Shown here: piece after piece, positions 1 through 12,639 of the stretch
Position numbering within the stretch: position 1 is the stretch's first letter
Layout of the letters: every line of letters begins with the position of its first letter
NCBI RefSeq assembly: GCF_019703515.2
Contig: NC_059348.1
Span: 19,115,656-19,179,655 of the forward strand
Direction: 5' to 3'
DNA length: 64,000 bases
Origin: Myxocyprinus asiaticus
Taxonomy: Eukaryota > Chordata > Actinopteri > Cypriniformes > Catostomidae
Translations under genes and position numbers: made by a program
The notes under the pieces: model-generated
Databases searched by the model: none
What the model was told of the DNA's origin: nothing
The model's input: the letters and a program-made list of their open reading frames with translations, nothing else

Positions 1-34
1 TATAACACCACAGGAGCTTTCTGCAATGCTTCAG
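1..34 (+). CDS. npc1: npc1 exon, cut by left edge
   Basis: Encodes [11 protein letters not shown] plus one base of the next codon, then a GTAAAC donor. It matches the lumenal stretch before the conserved FCNAS of NPC1. NTT is a potential N-glycosylation site. The true 5' end of this exon lies outside the window. Confidence 0.85.
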
Positions 35-3000
35 GTAAACCATTAGCCAGCAGATCAACAAAGCTCTGACCTCCACTTCTTCAGAATGGTCACTGTGGGA
101 CCTTTATACAGGGCAGTTCTTGTTAGTTATTGTATTTTTGTACGTGATCCGGTTTTCCACGGTACAGTTCACACTGTTCATTTTCTGGGGCCTTTGAACT
201 CTATGGAAACCTTTCGATGGAGAAAAGTTTTATTTAGGAAATGGCAGTGCAATTTTAGATCTGAAAAAGCCTTGAGGAATAATAGAACCTTCCAATGTCA
301 TTGAAATTTCTAAAGTGCATTTACACTTTTTCTTTAATAATTTAGTTCAATTAATTTTTTATTATTTTCATCTAAAATATTTAATCAGCTAAACAAAGCA
401 CTTTGTTGGTGCAATTTCTTTTAAATAATTTGTAAAATTCTTAACTAGTATACACAAGCTACTGGAAAGGTCATGGGGATTTCAGTCAAAAAGGTGCTGG
501 AACCCTGGTATTTTAATTGTCTTTTCATCATGTCTTTGAGTGATTTATGATGTTTCTGTTCTTCATCAGTTGTGGATAAGACCTGTGTTCACTGCAGGCC
601 TATGACTTCTAGTGGGAAACAGAGGCCTAATGGAACAGATTTCATGCGCTTCCTCCCCATGTTTCTCTTAGACAACCCAAATATCAAGTGTGGAAAAGGG
701 TAAATTTTCGACTAATTGATGAGCTTTTTCTGATATTCATTTATATGCATAGGCAACCAACTATAAAAATTTTTGGTGAAAATAAGCTGAAAGCAGACCA
801 TCAGGGGCTGGACATGAATGACATTTTATTTACAAAAAAAAAATCTGTTCATTTGGCACTAATTACAAAATAAATAATTAATAATATTGTAACTAATAAC
901 ACCTTTTTTTCTTGTGCAGTGGTCATGCTGCGTACAGCACCGCTGTGGACCTCAAAGATAACAATACTGATGTTGGTGCCACCTACTTCATGAGTTATCA
1001 CACCATCTTAAAAACCTCATCTGACTATACTGATGCCATGAAGATGGCACGAGAGCTCACTGACAACATCACAAAGGCACTGGAGCCACAGGGCAAGAGT
1101 TACCATGTCTTCGCTTACAGGTAAACACACCTCAACCTTGAAAATATATGGAGAGGATACCATTTAAACCCAAAAAAAATTTATTTACTCACCCTCATGT
1201 TATTCCAAACACATACGACTTTCCTACATGGAACACAAAATGAGATTGTAGGCAACGTTGGCCTCAGTCACCATTCTCTTTCATTGCATCTTTTTCCATA
1301 AAATGAATGTGAATGGTGACTGACCTGTTAGTCAGTAATATTCTGCCTAACATCTTCTTTTGCATTCCACAGACGAAAGTACAGTTTTGAAAGTACAGAA
1401 TTTTTTTAATGTTAGTACATAGTAGTTAGACACCTAATATAAAATGTGACCAAATGTTACATTCTATTAATCTATTTTAAAAACTACGGCCGATAAATCA
1501 GTCATCACCCTTTTTTTCCCCACCTTAGTTATGTTATATCAAACTCACATTCCGGTCTCACTCCATTGTGGTATGGCATGCCTACTCACAATCCAGTCAG
1601 TTCCTAGTGTATAAAATTAAGTCCCACCTTTCTTTTTTTCTCATTACATGTCCAGTTTCACTTGGAAAGACATCAAATTGCAGAAGTAAAATGGGTTGTG
1701 AACTGGATTCAGGTTGACTTTGAAGCAGCAAAAGTTGTCCCCTTGCTGACCCTGTTATTCCGTTTTTTCCCCATGGACAGTGTGTTCTACGTCTTCTACG
1801 AACAGTACCTCACCATCATCTATGACACTGCCTTTAACCTGGGGATGTCGCTGTTGGCCATCTTTGTGGTGTCTGCCGTGCTTCTGGGCTTTGAGCTGTG
1901 GTCAGCAGTACTCATGTCCTTGACCATCGCTATGATCCTTATCAACATGTTTGGAGTCATGTGGCTGTGGAATATCAGCCTCAACGCTGTCTCATTGGTC
2001 AACCTTGTCATGGTCAGTTGAAGAACCACAGAAGTGTGTGGTTCAATGTGTGTTGATTTTATTTAAAGAAATAGCATTTGATTTGATTTGATTGAAACAC
2101 TCTTAGATTAAAGGAATAGTTCACCCAAAAATGAAAATTCTGTCATCGTGTACTCACCCTCATGCCATCCCAGATGTGTGTGACTTACTTTCTTCTGAAG
2201 AACACAAATGAAGATTTTTAGAAGAATATTTCAGCTCTGTAGGTCCATACAATACAAGTGAATGGTGACCAGAACTTTTAAATCCAAAAAGCACATAAAA
2301 GCAATCCATAAGACTCCAATAGTTAAATCCAAGTCTTCTGAAGTGACATGATAGGTGTTGGTGAGAAATAGATCAATTTTAATTTGCCACCATTCACTTG
2401 CATTGTATGGACCTACAGAGCTGAGATATTTTTCTAACAGTCTTCATTTGTGTTCTGTAGAATATAGAAAGTCATACACATCTGGGATGGCATGAGTGTG
2501 TAAATAATTGAGAGAATTTTCCTTTAAGGTCATTTTGATTAGTTTTATTTATTTTTACATTATTTGCTAACATTGAGATCTCTTTGCAATAATTTGTATA
2601 TTTACCATTAATTTTTAGTTGTTCTGAAAAAAACTTACATTTGATTTGGAGATGCTGGTGTGAATAATGTGTCATGTTGTGTTTTGCAGAGTTGTGGCAT
2701 ATCGGTGGAGTTCTGCAGTCATATTGTGAGGGCTTTCTCTGTCAGCACCAAGAGCTCAAAGGTGGAGCGGGCAGAGGAGGCGCTGGCACACATGGGCAGC
2801 TCTGTGAGTGACATCTCCTGCACGCTCCTTGTGTTTACCGACACATTATGCTCATTCATGTAGTCTATCAAGTGTTTTCAGTGCTGATTAGCAAACTAAG
2901 TTGAGAAAATTAGAGATGTGTAATTAATTCTGCTGGTCATGGCATGCGTTATGGTTTTATTTGAATTTGTTCCTGGAAGAATGACTATTATGAGAAATTG

Positions 3001-3896
3001 ATGAAAGAGAAGTGACTGCTGTATAAATACATGGAACAAACAACACATTTTGCTAGAATGTGAAATTTCATGATGTTATCATGATAAAGCACCTTCTAAC
3101 ATGTTAGTCTCTCTCATTAGGTGTTCAGTGGCATCACCCTCACTAAATTTGGGGGGATCTTGATTCTTGCACTCTCCAAATCCCAGATCTTCCAGATTTT
3201 CTACTTCCGCATGTATCTTGCTATAGTGTTGCTGGGAGCTGCTCATGGCCTCATCTTCCTGCCTGTGCTACTCAGTTATGCAGGTACACCACAATACAAC
3301 CTCTTAAAGGGATAGTTCACCCCCAAAAATGACAATTGTCATCATTAACTCAACTGGAAGGTTTTTTTTTCCTTCATCTGTTGAACGCAAACTAAGATAT
3401 TTGCAGAATGCTCTTTTCCATACATAATGAAAGTGAATGGGGACTAGGGCTGTCAAGCTCTGAAAATGATACAGTAAAAGCACTTTTAAAAGTCTTCTGA
3501 AGCCATGCGAAAGCATTTTGTGAGGAACAGACCAAAATTTTAATCTTATTGTTTGTCTTGTGGCTATATTTTGAAACCGTGTGCATTTTAACAATTACAG
3601 ATTGGCCCCCATTCACTTCCATTGTAAGTGCCTCACTGTAACCCCGATTTTTGCTGCTGCTTTTTTTCTTAAAGAGAGAGACGAGTTGAAATACATTTTT
3701 GTGGTAGTCAACATTATGCCACAGACTGTCATCTGAGCTTAACATGTATTGAACCCGGAATATTCCTTTAACCGTGAAAGAATTATTCAAACCGTTTTCT
3801 CTCTCTCTCTTCTCAGGTCCATCTGTTAATAAAGCAAAAGTTATGGCTGCTCACAACAGGCTTGTGGGTACAGAGAGAGAGCGACTCCTCAACTAA
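1..3896 (+). CDS. npc1: NPC1 (Niemann-Pick C1) 3' portion, seven exons
   Basis: Carries cholesterol out of late endosomes and lysosomes, taking it from NPC2; a multi-pass membrane protein. Seven exons, 1-34, 570-699, 920-1120, 1781-2012, 2690-2803, 3121-3283 and 3817-3896, join in phase into 317 residues plus a TAA stop. They match the last quarter of vertebrate NPC1 (about 1278 residues in human): the end of the cysteine-rich C-terminal lumenal domain ([25 protein letters not shown]), then the final membrane helices ([79 protein letters not shown]), then the cytosolic tail. All introns are GT-AG. The N-terminal domain and sterol-sensing domain lie beyond the left edge. The last residues read RERLLN-stop, one residue short of the LLNF ending I recall for mammals. 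Family identity is certain from the string of matches; the edge makes the gene partial. Confidence 0.97.
35..569 (+). other. npc1: npc1 intron, no repeat recognised
   Basis: GT-AG intron between the first two npc1 exons of the window. AT-rich, with no convincing coding frame or element. Confidence 0.7.
570..699 (+). CDS. npc1: npc1 exon (lumenal domain)
   Basis: Preceded by CATCAG and followed by GTAAAT. Completes the split codon from the previous exon and reads [12 protein letters not shown]...[20 protein letters not shown], with the two cysteines before CRP typical of this loop. Ends in phase 2. Confidence 0.93.
920..1120 (+). CDS. npc1: npc1 exon (end of lumenal domain)
   Basis: Acceptor TTGTGCAG, donor AGGTAAAC. 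Reads [14 protein letters not shown]...[23 protein letters not shown]...YHVFAY. The conserved VGATYFM(S/T)YHT core identifies it. Both boundaries keep the phase with the neighbouring exons. Confidence 0.95.
1170..1400 (+). repeat. Fragment of CTCACCCTCATG-type inverted-repeat element in npc1 intron
   Basis: Contains TTTACTCACCCTCATGTTATTCC, then GTCACCATTCTCTTTCATTGCATC and an inverted counterpart (GAATGTGAATGGTGAC). This pattern recurs at 18672-18840. It is a degraded copy of a dispersed fish element with internal inverted symmetry. Confidence 0.6.
1781..2012 (+). CDS. npc1: npc1 exon (membrane helices)
   Basis: The acceptor ends in GGACAG. Starts with [21 protein letters not shown] and runs through two hydrophobic helices to [21 protein letters not shown]. 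The donor is GTCAGT, a less usual but valid GT site. Ends in phase 0. Confidence 0.95.
2108..2527 (+). mobile_element. TTAA-bounded fold-back MITE, copy 1 (npc1 intron)
   Basis: Starts TTAAAGGAATAGTTCACCC and ends in TTCCTTTAA, with TTAA at both ends. The two arms are inverted copies: CAGCTCTGTAGGTCCATACA on the left pairs with TGTATGGACCTACAGAGCTG on the right, and CATCCCAGATGTGTGTGAC with GTCATACACATCTGGGATG. No coding capacity, so a non-autonomous element. At least six related copies lie in this window. The TTAA target suggests a piggyBac- or Kolobok-like mobiliser, but the superfamily is not proven. Confidence 0.8.
2690..2803 (+). CDS. npc1: npc1 exon ([11 protein letters not shown])
   Basis: Acceptor TTTTGCAG, donor GTGAGT, 38 whole codons. 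Reads [18 protein letters not shown]...[14 protein letters not shown], one of the most conserved parts of the NPC1/Patched permease fold. Confidence 0.96.
3121..3283 (+). CDS. npc1: npc1 exon ([11 protein letters not shown])
   Basis: Acceptor CTCATTAG, donor GTACAC. Reads [24 protein letters not shown]...[26 protein letters not shown], the last two membrane helices. Ends in phase 1 and splices to a GT-starting final exon. Confidence 0.96.
3304..3771 (+). mobile_element. TTAA-bounded element of the GAATATTCC family (npc1 last intron)
   Basis: Begins TTAAAGGGATAGTTCACCC and ends GGAATATTCCTTTAA, so the ends come from two related families and the copy looks chimeric. The interior has AGTGAATGGGGACTAGG and its inverted partner CCCCCATTCACTTCC. 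A second copy of the right-end type is at 60890-61570. It lies entirely inside the last npc1 intron. Confidence 0.65.
3817..3896 (+). CDS. npc1: npc1 terminal coding exon
   Basis: Acceptor CTCTTCTCAG after a pyrimidine tract. Reads [18 protein letters not shown] followed by TERERLLN and TAA at 3894-3896. PSVNKAK and TERERLLN are the conserved cytosolic tail with its di-leucine sorting signal. The phenylalanine that ends the mammalian motif is absent. Confidence 0.95.
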
Positions 3897-4807
3897 CAGT
3901 TCTGTAAAGCTAAATGGCAATTGATTCTGAGAGAATACATTGGCAGCATGTCCATTTTTCACATAACGCACACTTCAACTAACTGACCTCTTCAACATTG
4001 ACTCCACTGTGTATTTTTGTCCACACGGTCATTCTTCAGCCTTCAACCTTAACTCTCAAGGACTGGCTTGGAAGATCATTTCAGTATTGAAACGGTGCAG
4101 TAATTCACCAGGCTGCAGTCATTTCCTCTAGTGTGCTAAAACATCAATACACACTGTAACCACATATTGCACTGCAGTCACTGTGGTAAACCAAGCAAGA
4201 GAACAAAGGAGATGAAGTCTGAATGTTTATGAAAACTGTGACTAATCCTTTTTATTTATTTGTGTGAATCTTTATTCCTTTTTGTTGTTGTTGACATATT
4301 TCATATAATTACCTTCAAACTCACAAATAATGAAAGAACCGTTGAAGGACAGCTCAACAATGAGCAGCGATGGACAATCTCTTGATGATTTTATTTTGAT
4401 GCTACGTCAACAATGACATGTTACACAAACAGTCAGCAGTTTACACCTAGCGCTACCTGAACTGTGTGGTTTTGAAGCAGTTTAACCACTTTAGTCTTAG
4501 ATTATTAACTAAATTGGGAATAAAGGTTACAATGGGGCATGAATAATAAACATGTCGTTTTTTTAAATGTTTACATCTAAAGTTGTGTTGTGCTGCATTA
4601 ATTAGCACTGAAATGCTAAGAAAGGGAGAGCTAGCATTAATTTAGTCACCTACATGAATATGAACATGTTTGGTTAAACCACATATACTTTGGCTCAGGA
4701 TTTGCCTGGTCATCTCAATTACTAATGCACACTGTAGCTTTAGACCGGCTGCTAAATGTGTATTTGTACCTCAAAAAATTTGGTGAGTGTAACACTATTG
4801 GAATAAA
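3897..4807 (+). other. npc1: npc1 3' UTR (inferred)
   Basis: Repeat-free sequence follows the npc1 stop. Candidate polyadenylation hexamers AATAAA lie at 4519-4524, 4545-4550 and 4802-4807. Which one is used cannot be told from sequence; the end given is the last candidate. Confidence 0.45.
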
Positions 4808-7800
4808 TAGTTTTTATATAGTGAATACATTTGAGGCATATGTATGTATGCACACGCAAAAGTATATTTTTATGGGGACGGTTGGTGATTGAGTGATTTT
4901 GAGATTAATATGGAGTGTGGGTATATGGTTTTTCAAGGTAATAGAACATTTTTTGATGGTTTAGAGTTGGCAACATGGACATTTATAAAGATTTACACAA
5001 TCTTTGGAAGGATGTGTAATAGCAGCCGCAAGTTGTGTACTTGATAACAGTCTTTGACATGAAGATACTAATTCGTAATAAATTTGAGATCTTTTTGTAC
5101 CTTGTTTGCTGTTGTCTCTTGTGTCCAGCTATGAAGCGAAGGCTCAATGTGATTTTTTTTTTTGTATTGGAAGATAGTGTGGCAAGACAACTGGTGTGCA
5201 TACTCCGACAACCAGTGAAATGTAGCATTAACAAACAGCATTTAGAACTTTGTATTCACTATTAATCAATCATTTTTATTGGCTGGTAACAAGATAATTA
5301 CAAGTTTCAGTTAAACAGTAATAGAATGGCATGTGTGAGACAAAAAAAAAAAAAAAGTATGAAGGGTGCTGTTTTTGTTTTAACCATAAGCTGGCGCTAG
5401 GTTGTCTTTAATCTGTTTGCTATACATAGACATTATGAATCGGTGCTCTACACAGATCCATAATGACCTATTTCTCATTTACAGATAGGGCCGTAGCAAG
5501 GTCATCTGGGCCCCCTGACTGTATATTGCTCTGGGCCCCTTTCCTATTAAAAAATACTGTTTAGAATTTGTTGTGGGGCCCCATCTTTCACCCCTCTAGC
5601 AACAGCCCTGCTTACAAATGCATCTTTCTTTACAGTTTTAATAATTAGATAAAGCTCTTCTGATATGCCAACATACAGTATTCTGTAGCAGTAAAAGAAT
5701 TACATATATAGAAATTCTTGAATCCCAGCTTATAAATTTATCTTAACACCAAGATAATCTCTTGCATGCTGTTATGCACACAGTCAAGAGCATTTAGCAG
5801 TTTTAAATAAACAGAATTATGTTAAACCCAAATAATTATAGTACCAATAGAAGAATTGTACCTTCTGCACAAAGCTACAACAGTGTTTGAACTGAGCTGA
5901 CTGCCTCCTAAGAGTTGTTGTCATACTAGCTTCCAATTCATCATTTTTTTATATGCCCCATGTGGCAGAGAGACGATGAAAAATGGATTCCTCTGGTTTA
6001 GGCTGGCAGTGAAGATAGGATTCCCTTTTTTTTTATGTAAGCATTTGGCTTGACCCTTCTGAGACCCACACCGGCCAGCATTAGTAGGTAGAAAATCAAC
6101 TATTTAACTTATGTTGACCTATGTGTGGTGATATAACTTTTGATTAGGAGTTAGTAGATCAGTTTATAATAGAGGCAACTTGCCTCCCATTAGCTGACCT
6201 TGACAATTTTATGAGTTTTCATCTTTTTTTTTTGATTGTGCATTCTAAATACTCTATGAAATTCCATTCCATGATTATTTTCTTGTGCATTACAACTCTA
6301 GTTGGAACAAAAGGCCCTGTGTCACAAGTTCACAACTTGTTGTTACTGGTGTTGGTGGCTCTTTAAGGGTTAAATGAGAACACAAATTCAAAAAAATCAG
6401 CACTCCTATAATTAACATAAGCTGATTATGCAAATGTTCCACTTGCACAAGCAATGTTCACCAGTCACACCCATCTTCGTAAGGAAAGCTGTGTGACGAA
6501 TCTTGCCTATGTTCAAAGAGCTGAGCTCAATGTCTGATATGTTGGCATTTATTTGGTGTGCATTATCTGCAAATACTTCTTAATTCTTAATTGCTTTTAG
6601 TTATGCTACAGAGGTCCTATAGTTTGTAAAAAAAAAAAAAAAAAAAATCAAGGTATTTCAACCATCAGGACAAATGCTTCTGAGCACAGTGAGAAACAGT
6701 TCCAATAGCATTTCTACTAGAGCACGGTTCAGAACGGTACACTTACAAACTGTTTCTGGCTCTGATTCCACAGCATGGTAAGCTAGAGTGTTTTGAGTGT
6801 TTCAATATGGGACAAGGGTTCCCCATCGAGAGTTTTGGCCGTCTGACGGGATGTTTTGCCACTAAAATACTAAATTCCGGCTGAACTGTTTTCTGGTTCT
6901 GGTCTCCATAAGAAGCAATGAAAAACTACCAATACAAGTGTTCCAGACAAAGAACAACAAAAATTTTTACTTGTGCAGTTGTTGGCTTTCATAACAACTC
7001 CAAGTAGTTAAATATATCAACGTTACTAACCTCGGTTAACTGCTTTATGTCATACACCCACTCCTTAAACTTTGACGGATGAGTCTTTGTCAAAAATGGT
7101 CATCGCATCTCATGTCAGCATTATGAAGCCACATGCTTTTTTGGGACCAATGTTTACAAATTTAATGCACTAAACAACGCATTATCCGCCAAGAACACCC
7201 ACAGATGCTAATGAAAACACTGGAGAGCGGAAAAACGAAAACGGGCTTCCGTTATGAATTGTGGAATACTTCTGTTTTCAGTAATAAGGTTAATAGGCAT
7301 CCCGTAGTCGACGTTGTCTTTTTTGCCTAAATACTGGACGTCCTGGATAATACGGGACAGTTGGCAACCCTAGTTTTAGTTGAATGCCTTAAGTAACGAA
7401 TCGACTCATGATTGGTCACTTGCTCAGTCAGTCCACCACAATGGAAAAAGAAACAGTGTCAACGAACACAGATTGGTACGGATGGCAAGGTACGCAACGA
7501 ATATAGTTCACCCTGATGGTAAATAAAATGCAATTTTTTCATGTAAAGAAAATCTGTGAAAGCTGCATGTAATAAAATAAAAATGGCTTTCCAATATAGT
7601 AGCTATATAAAATGTGCAACAATATTAAAATCAGTTAAGCTTAATCTAAGCCTGATTTTCGCAAACACACAGTCCTCAAGCGTTATTTGATGTAATTTGT
7701 TTGTCCTTTCCTCTCTTTTCCATCCAGTAATTGAAAACCGAATGACAAACATTCAGACTGTTTATTCCGTTTCCTGTTCTAGAAGCCTCTTAAATTGAAT

Positions 7801-10800
7801 TGAAGAAAATGAGGCACATGTAATGTGCAGGCCAATCGATTTCACAGGACTATTAATAAATAAGCATCTGGACATCAGTGTCCTCTTTTGCGTCAAGTGT
7901 GAGCACTTACGGGGGTCATTTGACTGGAGAATGCAAAGAAGGCAATTAGATAGTCAATAAGATACCCTTCTCATGTACGGAAGGCAAGGATCAGATTCAT
8001 CGGCCCATCTTCAGTGCTTTCCCTCGAATTGAGTGTGTCATTTCATTCAGAGCAACCTCTGGCCACACTTCACAATGCCATATTCAATTAGGCCTATTCA
8101 AAATGCTTTCAACCACTTCCTTGTTTTCAAATAGCCTCATAAAGGCACGTGGAGTGGAACCAAAGGGGTAAAACTGAGTCACTGAAGCAAGGGGAAGGGG
8201 ATAAATTGCCACCTCACCAAAATACCAACAGTTTCAAAGGGACGCACGCATACCTTGACGATTTACACATATTTCTCCACAATGAGGGTGACCAATGTGT
8301 GTCCAGGAAATATTCAGGAATTTTAGTTCAGAAAAGAGCTTTTATTGTGAGCTGAAGGGGGAATTAGTTTGTGAATGGAGAGGGCTAAGCTACGTACATC
8401 GTGTCCACGGTCAGGCCCGCATGTTTGTTTTTATCGCTGCATGAGACTGGTGTGACTGGGCCTTGTTTACATTGGAACTGTGTCAGAATTATCTCCCCGC
8501 TTGAAACCTTTCCTCTCAATTGCATCAGAGCAATGGGAACAACAGTTTCAAAAACTGGAAGACATTATTAAAATTCATCAAGTATTTTCATGCAATTTAT
8601 ACAGATTTTACCTAAAACCTAAAACATCTTAAGGATTGGAACAAAAGACATGCTAAATAATAAAAACATGCCTTTTTTTGTAGAATTAATCGCCTTAGAA
8701 TATTATGAAGGTAGGCATGTGCAAACAGGTTTAGATGGAATTTGTTCTTGAAATTAAATTCTGGTCTTCTTGGCATGTTTACTGATGAGATTAAAATCCA
8801 GCGACTAGATTAAAAGATTTCAGATTAAAATCACACACCTTTGGCTAATCTAAATCTGTGTAGTGTACTTTTGTTGCATGTATTAGTTGTCAGCAGATGG
8901 TCAATGCTGATGAAATTAATCTGCCCATAGTACTGAACAATGAAATATTTGTTCACCTGTCAAATAACAGAGCTGATCCTTGCAATATGTGTCAACATCA
9001 GTTCCCCACTCATGAAAAATAGAGGTTAGGTTCAAAACTGTTAGCTATGGCAGATAGTTTAGCAATACTAGGCTCTATTTATTACTTTACAAAACAAATG
9101 TGGTATTTGATATGTTGGTCGCCATTACTATAAGGTGCAGCTAAGAATGCAACTCAGATGTTAAAGGTGTGCCCCAAGAACCAGAAAGAACATCAAGAAC
9201 ATGAAACTGTTGAACTGCTTGATCAAGTTACTAAAGACAAACTACTAAAGCTGAGTTAAGTAAAAAGGTGCAGTAAGAAAAGTGAAAATGTCATTGTAGT
9301 GTAGACTGATGAGGGAGAAGGAATGTTAGGCGAATAGGAAATTTGAGGTTGATAATTTTTATTCTTTATTTTATTTTACTTAATTTTCTTTCTTTGTTCA
9401 CTTGATTTCACACAGGATGTGATGCATTCTCAAAGTTACTGCTACGCTTGCTATAGGTTATATTACAGTGACATCACACTGCAGGCAACCACACTTCCAG
9501 GTTCTTTTGGGCAGTAGAAAGTTTCAGTGGTGGATATGGGCACCGCTGCAGTTTTAATAAATTTAAGCATGATATAATCTAATAAAGTTTATGTTAATAA
9601 AAGTTATCATAAAGGGATATCTATGGTTTACAGTAAAGAAATTATGGATGATCTTTTTGAACGATCAACAAAAACATGTTTCAAGGCCTGTATGATTTTG
9701 TCGTACATGTAACAGGTTAATGAATACACATCATCACGTTTAACAGACTTCTCTCTGAAATGTGGTTGAAATATGTGTCTTTATTGCTTAAATCATTGGT
9801 ACAAATACATAATAACATATGACATATATTACATATGCAAAAAGCCAATTTACTTACTATCGGTTCAAGTGTGTTTGATCGTTCATGATGCGACTGATAG
9901 CATTTTGCGTCAGCTGTGCGGGAGACCTGGGTTCTCACACCGTGTTGAAACCAGCTGAATATGCAAACTTCCCTACTTTATAGTACTGTATTTCAAAAAC
10001 AGTATGCTAATGAGGTAGTATGTCCAAATCCTCAGTATTTATAAAACAGTAAGCGAGAAATACTGGGATGACCTTCTATTTCAGGCAAGATTCTAAAGTG
10101 TGGATCGACTGGACACTTTACTGTCCTATTATCCCATGGGACCTAAGGAGATACATTCAAACGCTGGTTTGAAAATAAAAATGGCAGAGAACCACGTGTC
10201 GGGTGGCTCTTTTCAACTGTAAGTGCTACTCTTATGCTTAAATGGTGCTTGTTTAACAAAACTTGAGTAGATTACTTCTGCGGCTGTTGTTATAAAATCA
10301 AATAGTCGGGTCACGGGACAATGCCCACACTCTCAGATGAAGCATGTCCGTAATCTATTCATACTTTTTTTACCATCCGAAAATTGCGTACTTCATCAAA
10401 TGCAGTGCTGTACATACTCTGACAGTAGGCAGTTTCGAATGCAGCTCAGGAAGTAATCGAGTTTGCATAATTAGTGATGAGCACGATTCTGAGGTTCCAT
10501 TTTTTGGTCTAAGATTACATTTTTACTCCACTGATGGTTAGGTTTAGGGCTGGGGTTTGAGGTTAGAGTTAATAAAATATATATTCCTCTTCACTCTTAC
10601 ATGATTTACCAATAATAAAAAAAAAAAAAAACTGGCTGTACAACTTGCTTTTGGTGCCCCTCTGTGTGCACACAAGCCCTCATATTCAAAAACTCTTCCT
10701 GCTTTGGCCACTGGAGGCAGTGTTTCGGCTTTAGTATGCACAGACCGACTTTAACACAAGAAAAGTAAACCTGTTGTTTCTGAATTCACTGTGAGATCAG

Positions 10801-12630
10801 GCTGATATAAATGTAAAGACATATTTTAGAAATATTGCATTATTGTTATTACCAAATCTACTCATAAACAGCCAGTAAGATCCCAGAAGTGCCATCACCT
10901 AGTGTGTGTTTGTAAACAGTAACTTCATTTATAGTGGGCTTTAGCAAACTGTAGTCTTTCAGGCACTGTCATAGCAGAGCAACAGTTTGAAGGAAATCTT
11001 GCTAAGAAAATTACTTAAATGGTCGACATAGTTATAGCTAGTTACCTCACTGACACAACAAAACATGTTGAGGAGGCCTACGTACAATCGACCAAGTGCT
11101 ATTAAACAGCAGTGCGTAGGCCAAGCAATTGGGTCTGTGTTTGTGTACTTGTTCAGCATACGTTTCTCGCCTTATAGCTTGAATGCAATTGGTGAGTTGT
11201 CTGTCCTGCTAGTGACTGGGAGCTCGATTCACCATTAGGGCATAAGGAGGGACATTTCTGGAGTTTCATATTAAAGAAATGGGCAGAGATGAGCCAGAAA
11301 AAGCAGAGTACATCTGCCAGGCTCAAGTGTACACTTTGTAGAAGGATGGAAGGTAACAGAGGGTCAGGCCATTGTCAGAATTGCAGGCCAAAAACATGCT
11401 GAATGAGAAAATTTGCAGAGGTTAAACCCATATTTGTCCTGCATTGTTGTAGATGTTATTGAGATGCATGTAGCCAATACACATGAAGAGAGAGCTGCAC
11501 TTGAACGAGGAGGTAAGTAATGTTCTGATTTTCTTTATGATTCAGCAGAACCCAATAGTTTCCACAATGTTGTCCACAGAGGAGAGTTTGCTGTCTAGGA
11601 TGACCTCATACAGTGTCTTGTAAAAACAAGCTTGAGTGTGTTAGTGAGTTGTGAGCAGGCCCAGTTCCAGATCAAAATCTCTGTGGGTGCTTCTGAAATT
11701 ATTATTAGTATAATAATTAGTAATTATCTGGGGATTAGTAATCTATTAGTTAAAGTGAAGATGCAGTAAAGCACCAACACTGTTTAATTGAGCATGCTCT
11801 GACATCCGTTTGAGGGTGCTTCAAGCACCCCTGTAGAATCGGGCCTATTTGTGAGTTGCATGGAAGAAAGAGTGGCTGAAGGACATGAGACGATGATGTA
11901 AGCCAAGAGTATCATTGTGAATGTTAATATCACCATGAGGGGCAGTTCTCTACATTTTATTAAAATTCTCACTTTTTAAAAAGTGAAGAATGGCGTTACA
12001 TAGCATTTCCTGTTTAATGGAACTCAAGGGTTCCTCAGGAAATTACTTTTGGGTGAGCCTCAATAAAAATTGATGGGCCAAGTTTTTGCCCAATTTATTT
12101 ATTTATTTTTTAACCAAATTTTCCCTAACAACATAGAAATGCCACATTCAAACAGTTTTCACACTTTCAGAATCAGAATTTGGTTTTTTTTACAAACTAT
12201 TTATTATTACATTTTTTAAACTATTTTGAAATTATTTATTAAACTATTTTATAAATATATATTTGAAGTCAAAGAATATTCTCTAATTTTCCGGGTAGGC
12301 CGGGGTGGTCCGGGGACCCCCCAAACCTGGCCACTGCTCGAACTGCAGACATTACAGAGAGAGAACTAGAGATCAGTTTAGAGAGACAAAAACAGACAGT
12401 ATGTTACACCTCATGCACTGTTTAGTCTTTAAAGGTGAAGAGTGTCATTTCTGTGCCACTAGTTACACTAAAGGAACTAAAGCAAAAATAATAATTGTTT
12501 TAAACAAGGTTTCCCGAAAACGCTCACCTCTGCCATTCGTCAGACAAACAAACGGTCCCACCCCCAACTCATGCCATTGGTTGAGCCAGTGTTGGAGTAT
12601 CTATCTGGTCTGGATTCTTACACAAACAAA
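4808..12630. other. Intergenic region between npc1 and cables1 tails
   Basis: AT-rich DNA with poly-A runs (5341-5355, 6629-6646). No coding frame here resembles a known protein. Some short stretches look like eroded fish repeats: 5487-5600 (GGGCCGTAGCAAGG and GGGGCCCC motifs), about 7350-7375 (GGGACAGTTGGCAACCCTAG) and 11656-11850 (AGGCCC ends with GGGTGCTTC in both orientations). See the findings for 9870-10215. Confidence 0.6.
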
Positions 12631-12639
12631 GCACTGATT

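Noticed and set aside
3304..3594. Minus-strand frames overlapping the last npc1 intron
   Set aside because: They fall inside a dispersed TTAA element.
10520..10560. GGTTAGGTTTAGGG as interstitial telomeric repeat
   Set aside because: Only a few imperfect units; similar GGTTAGG words recur near 53700 as common low-complexity sequence.
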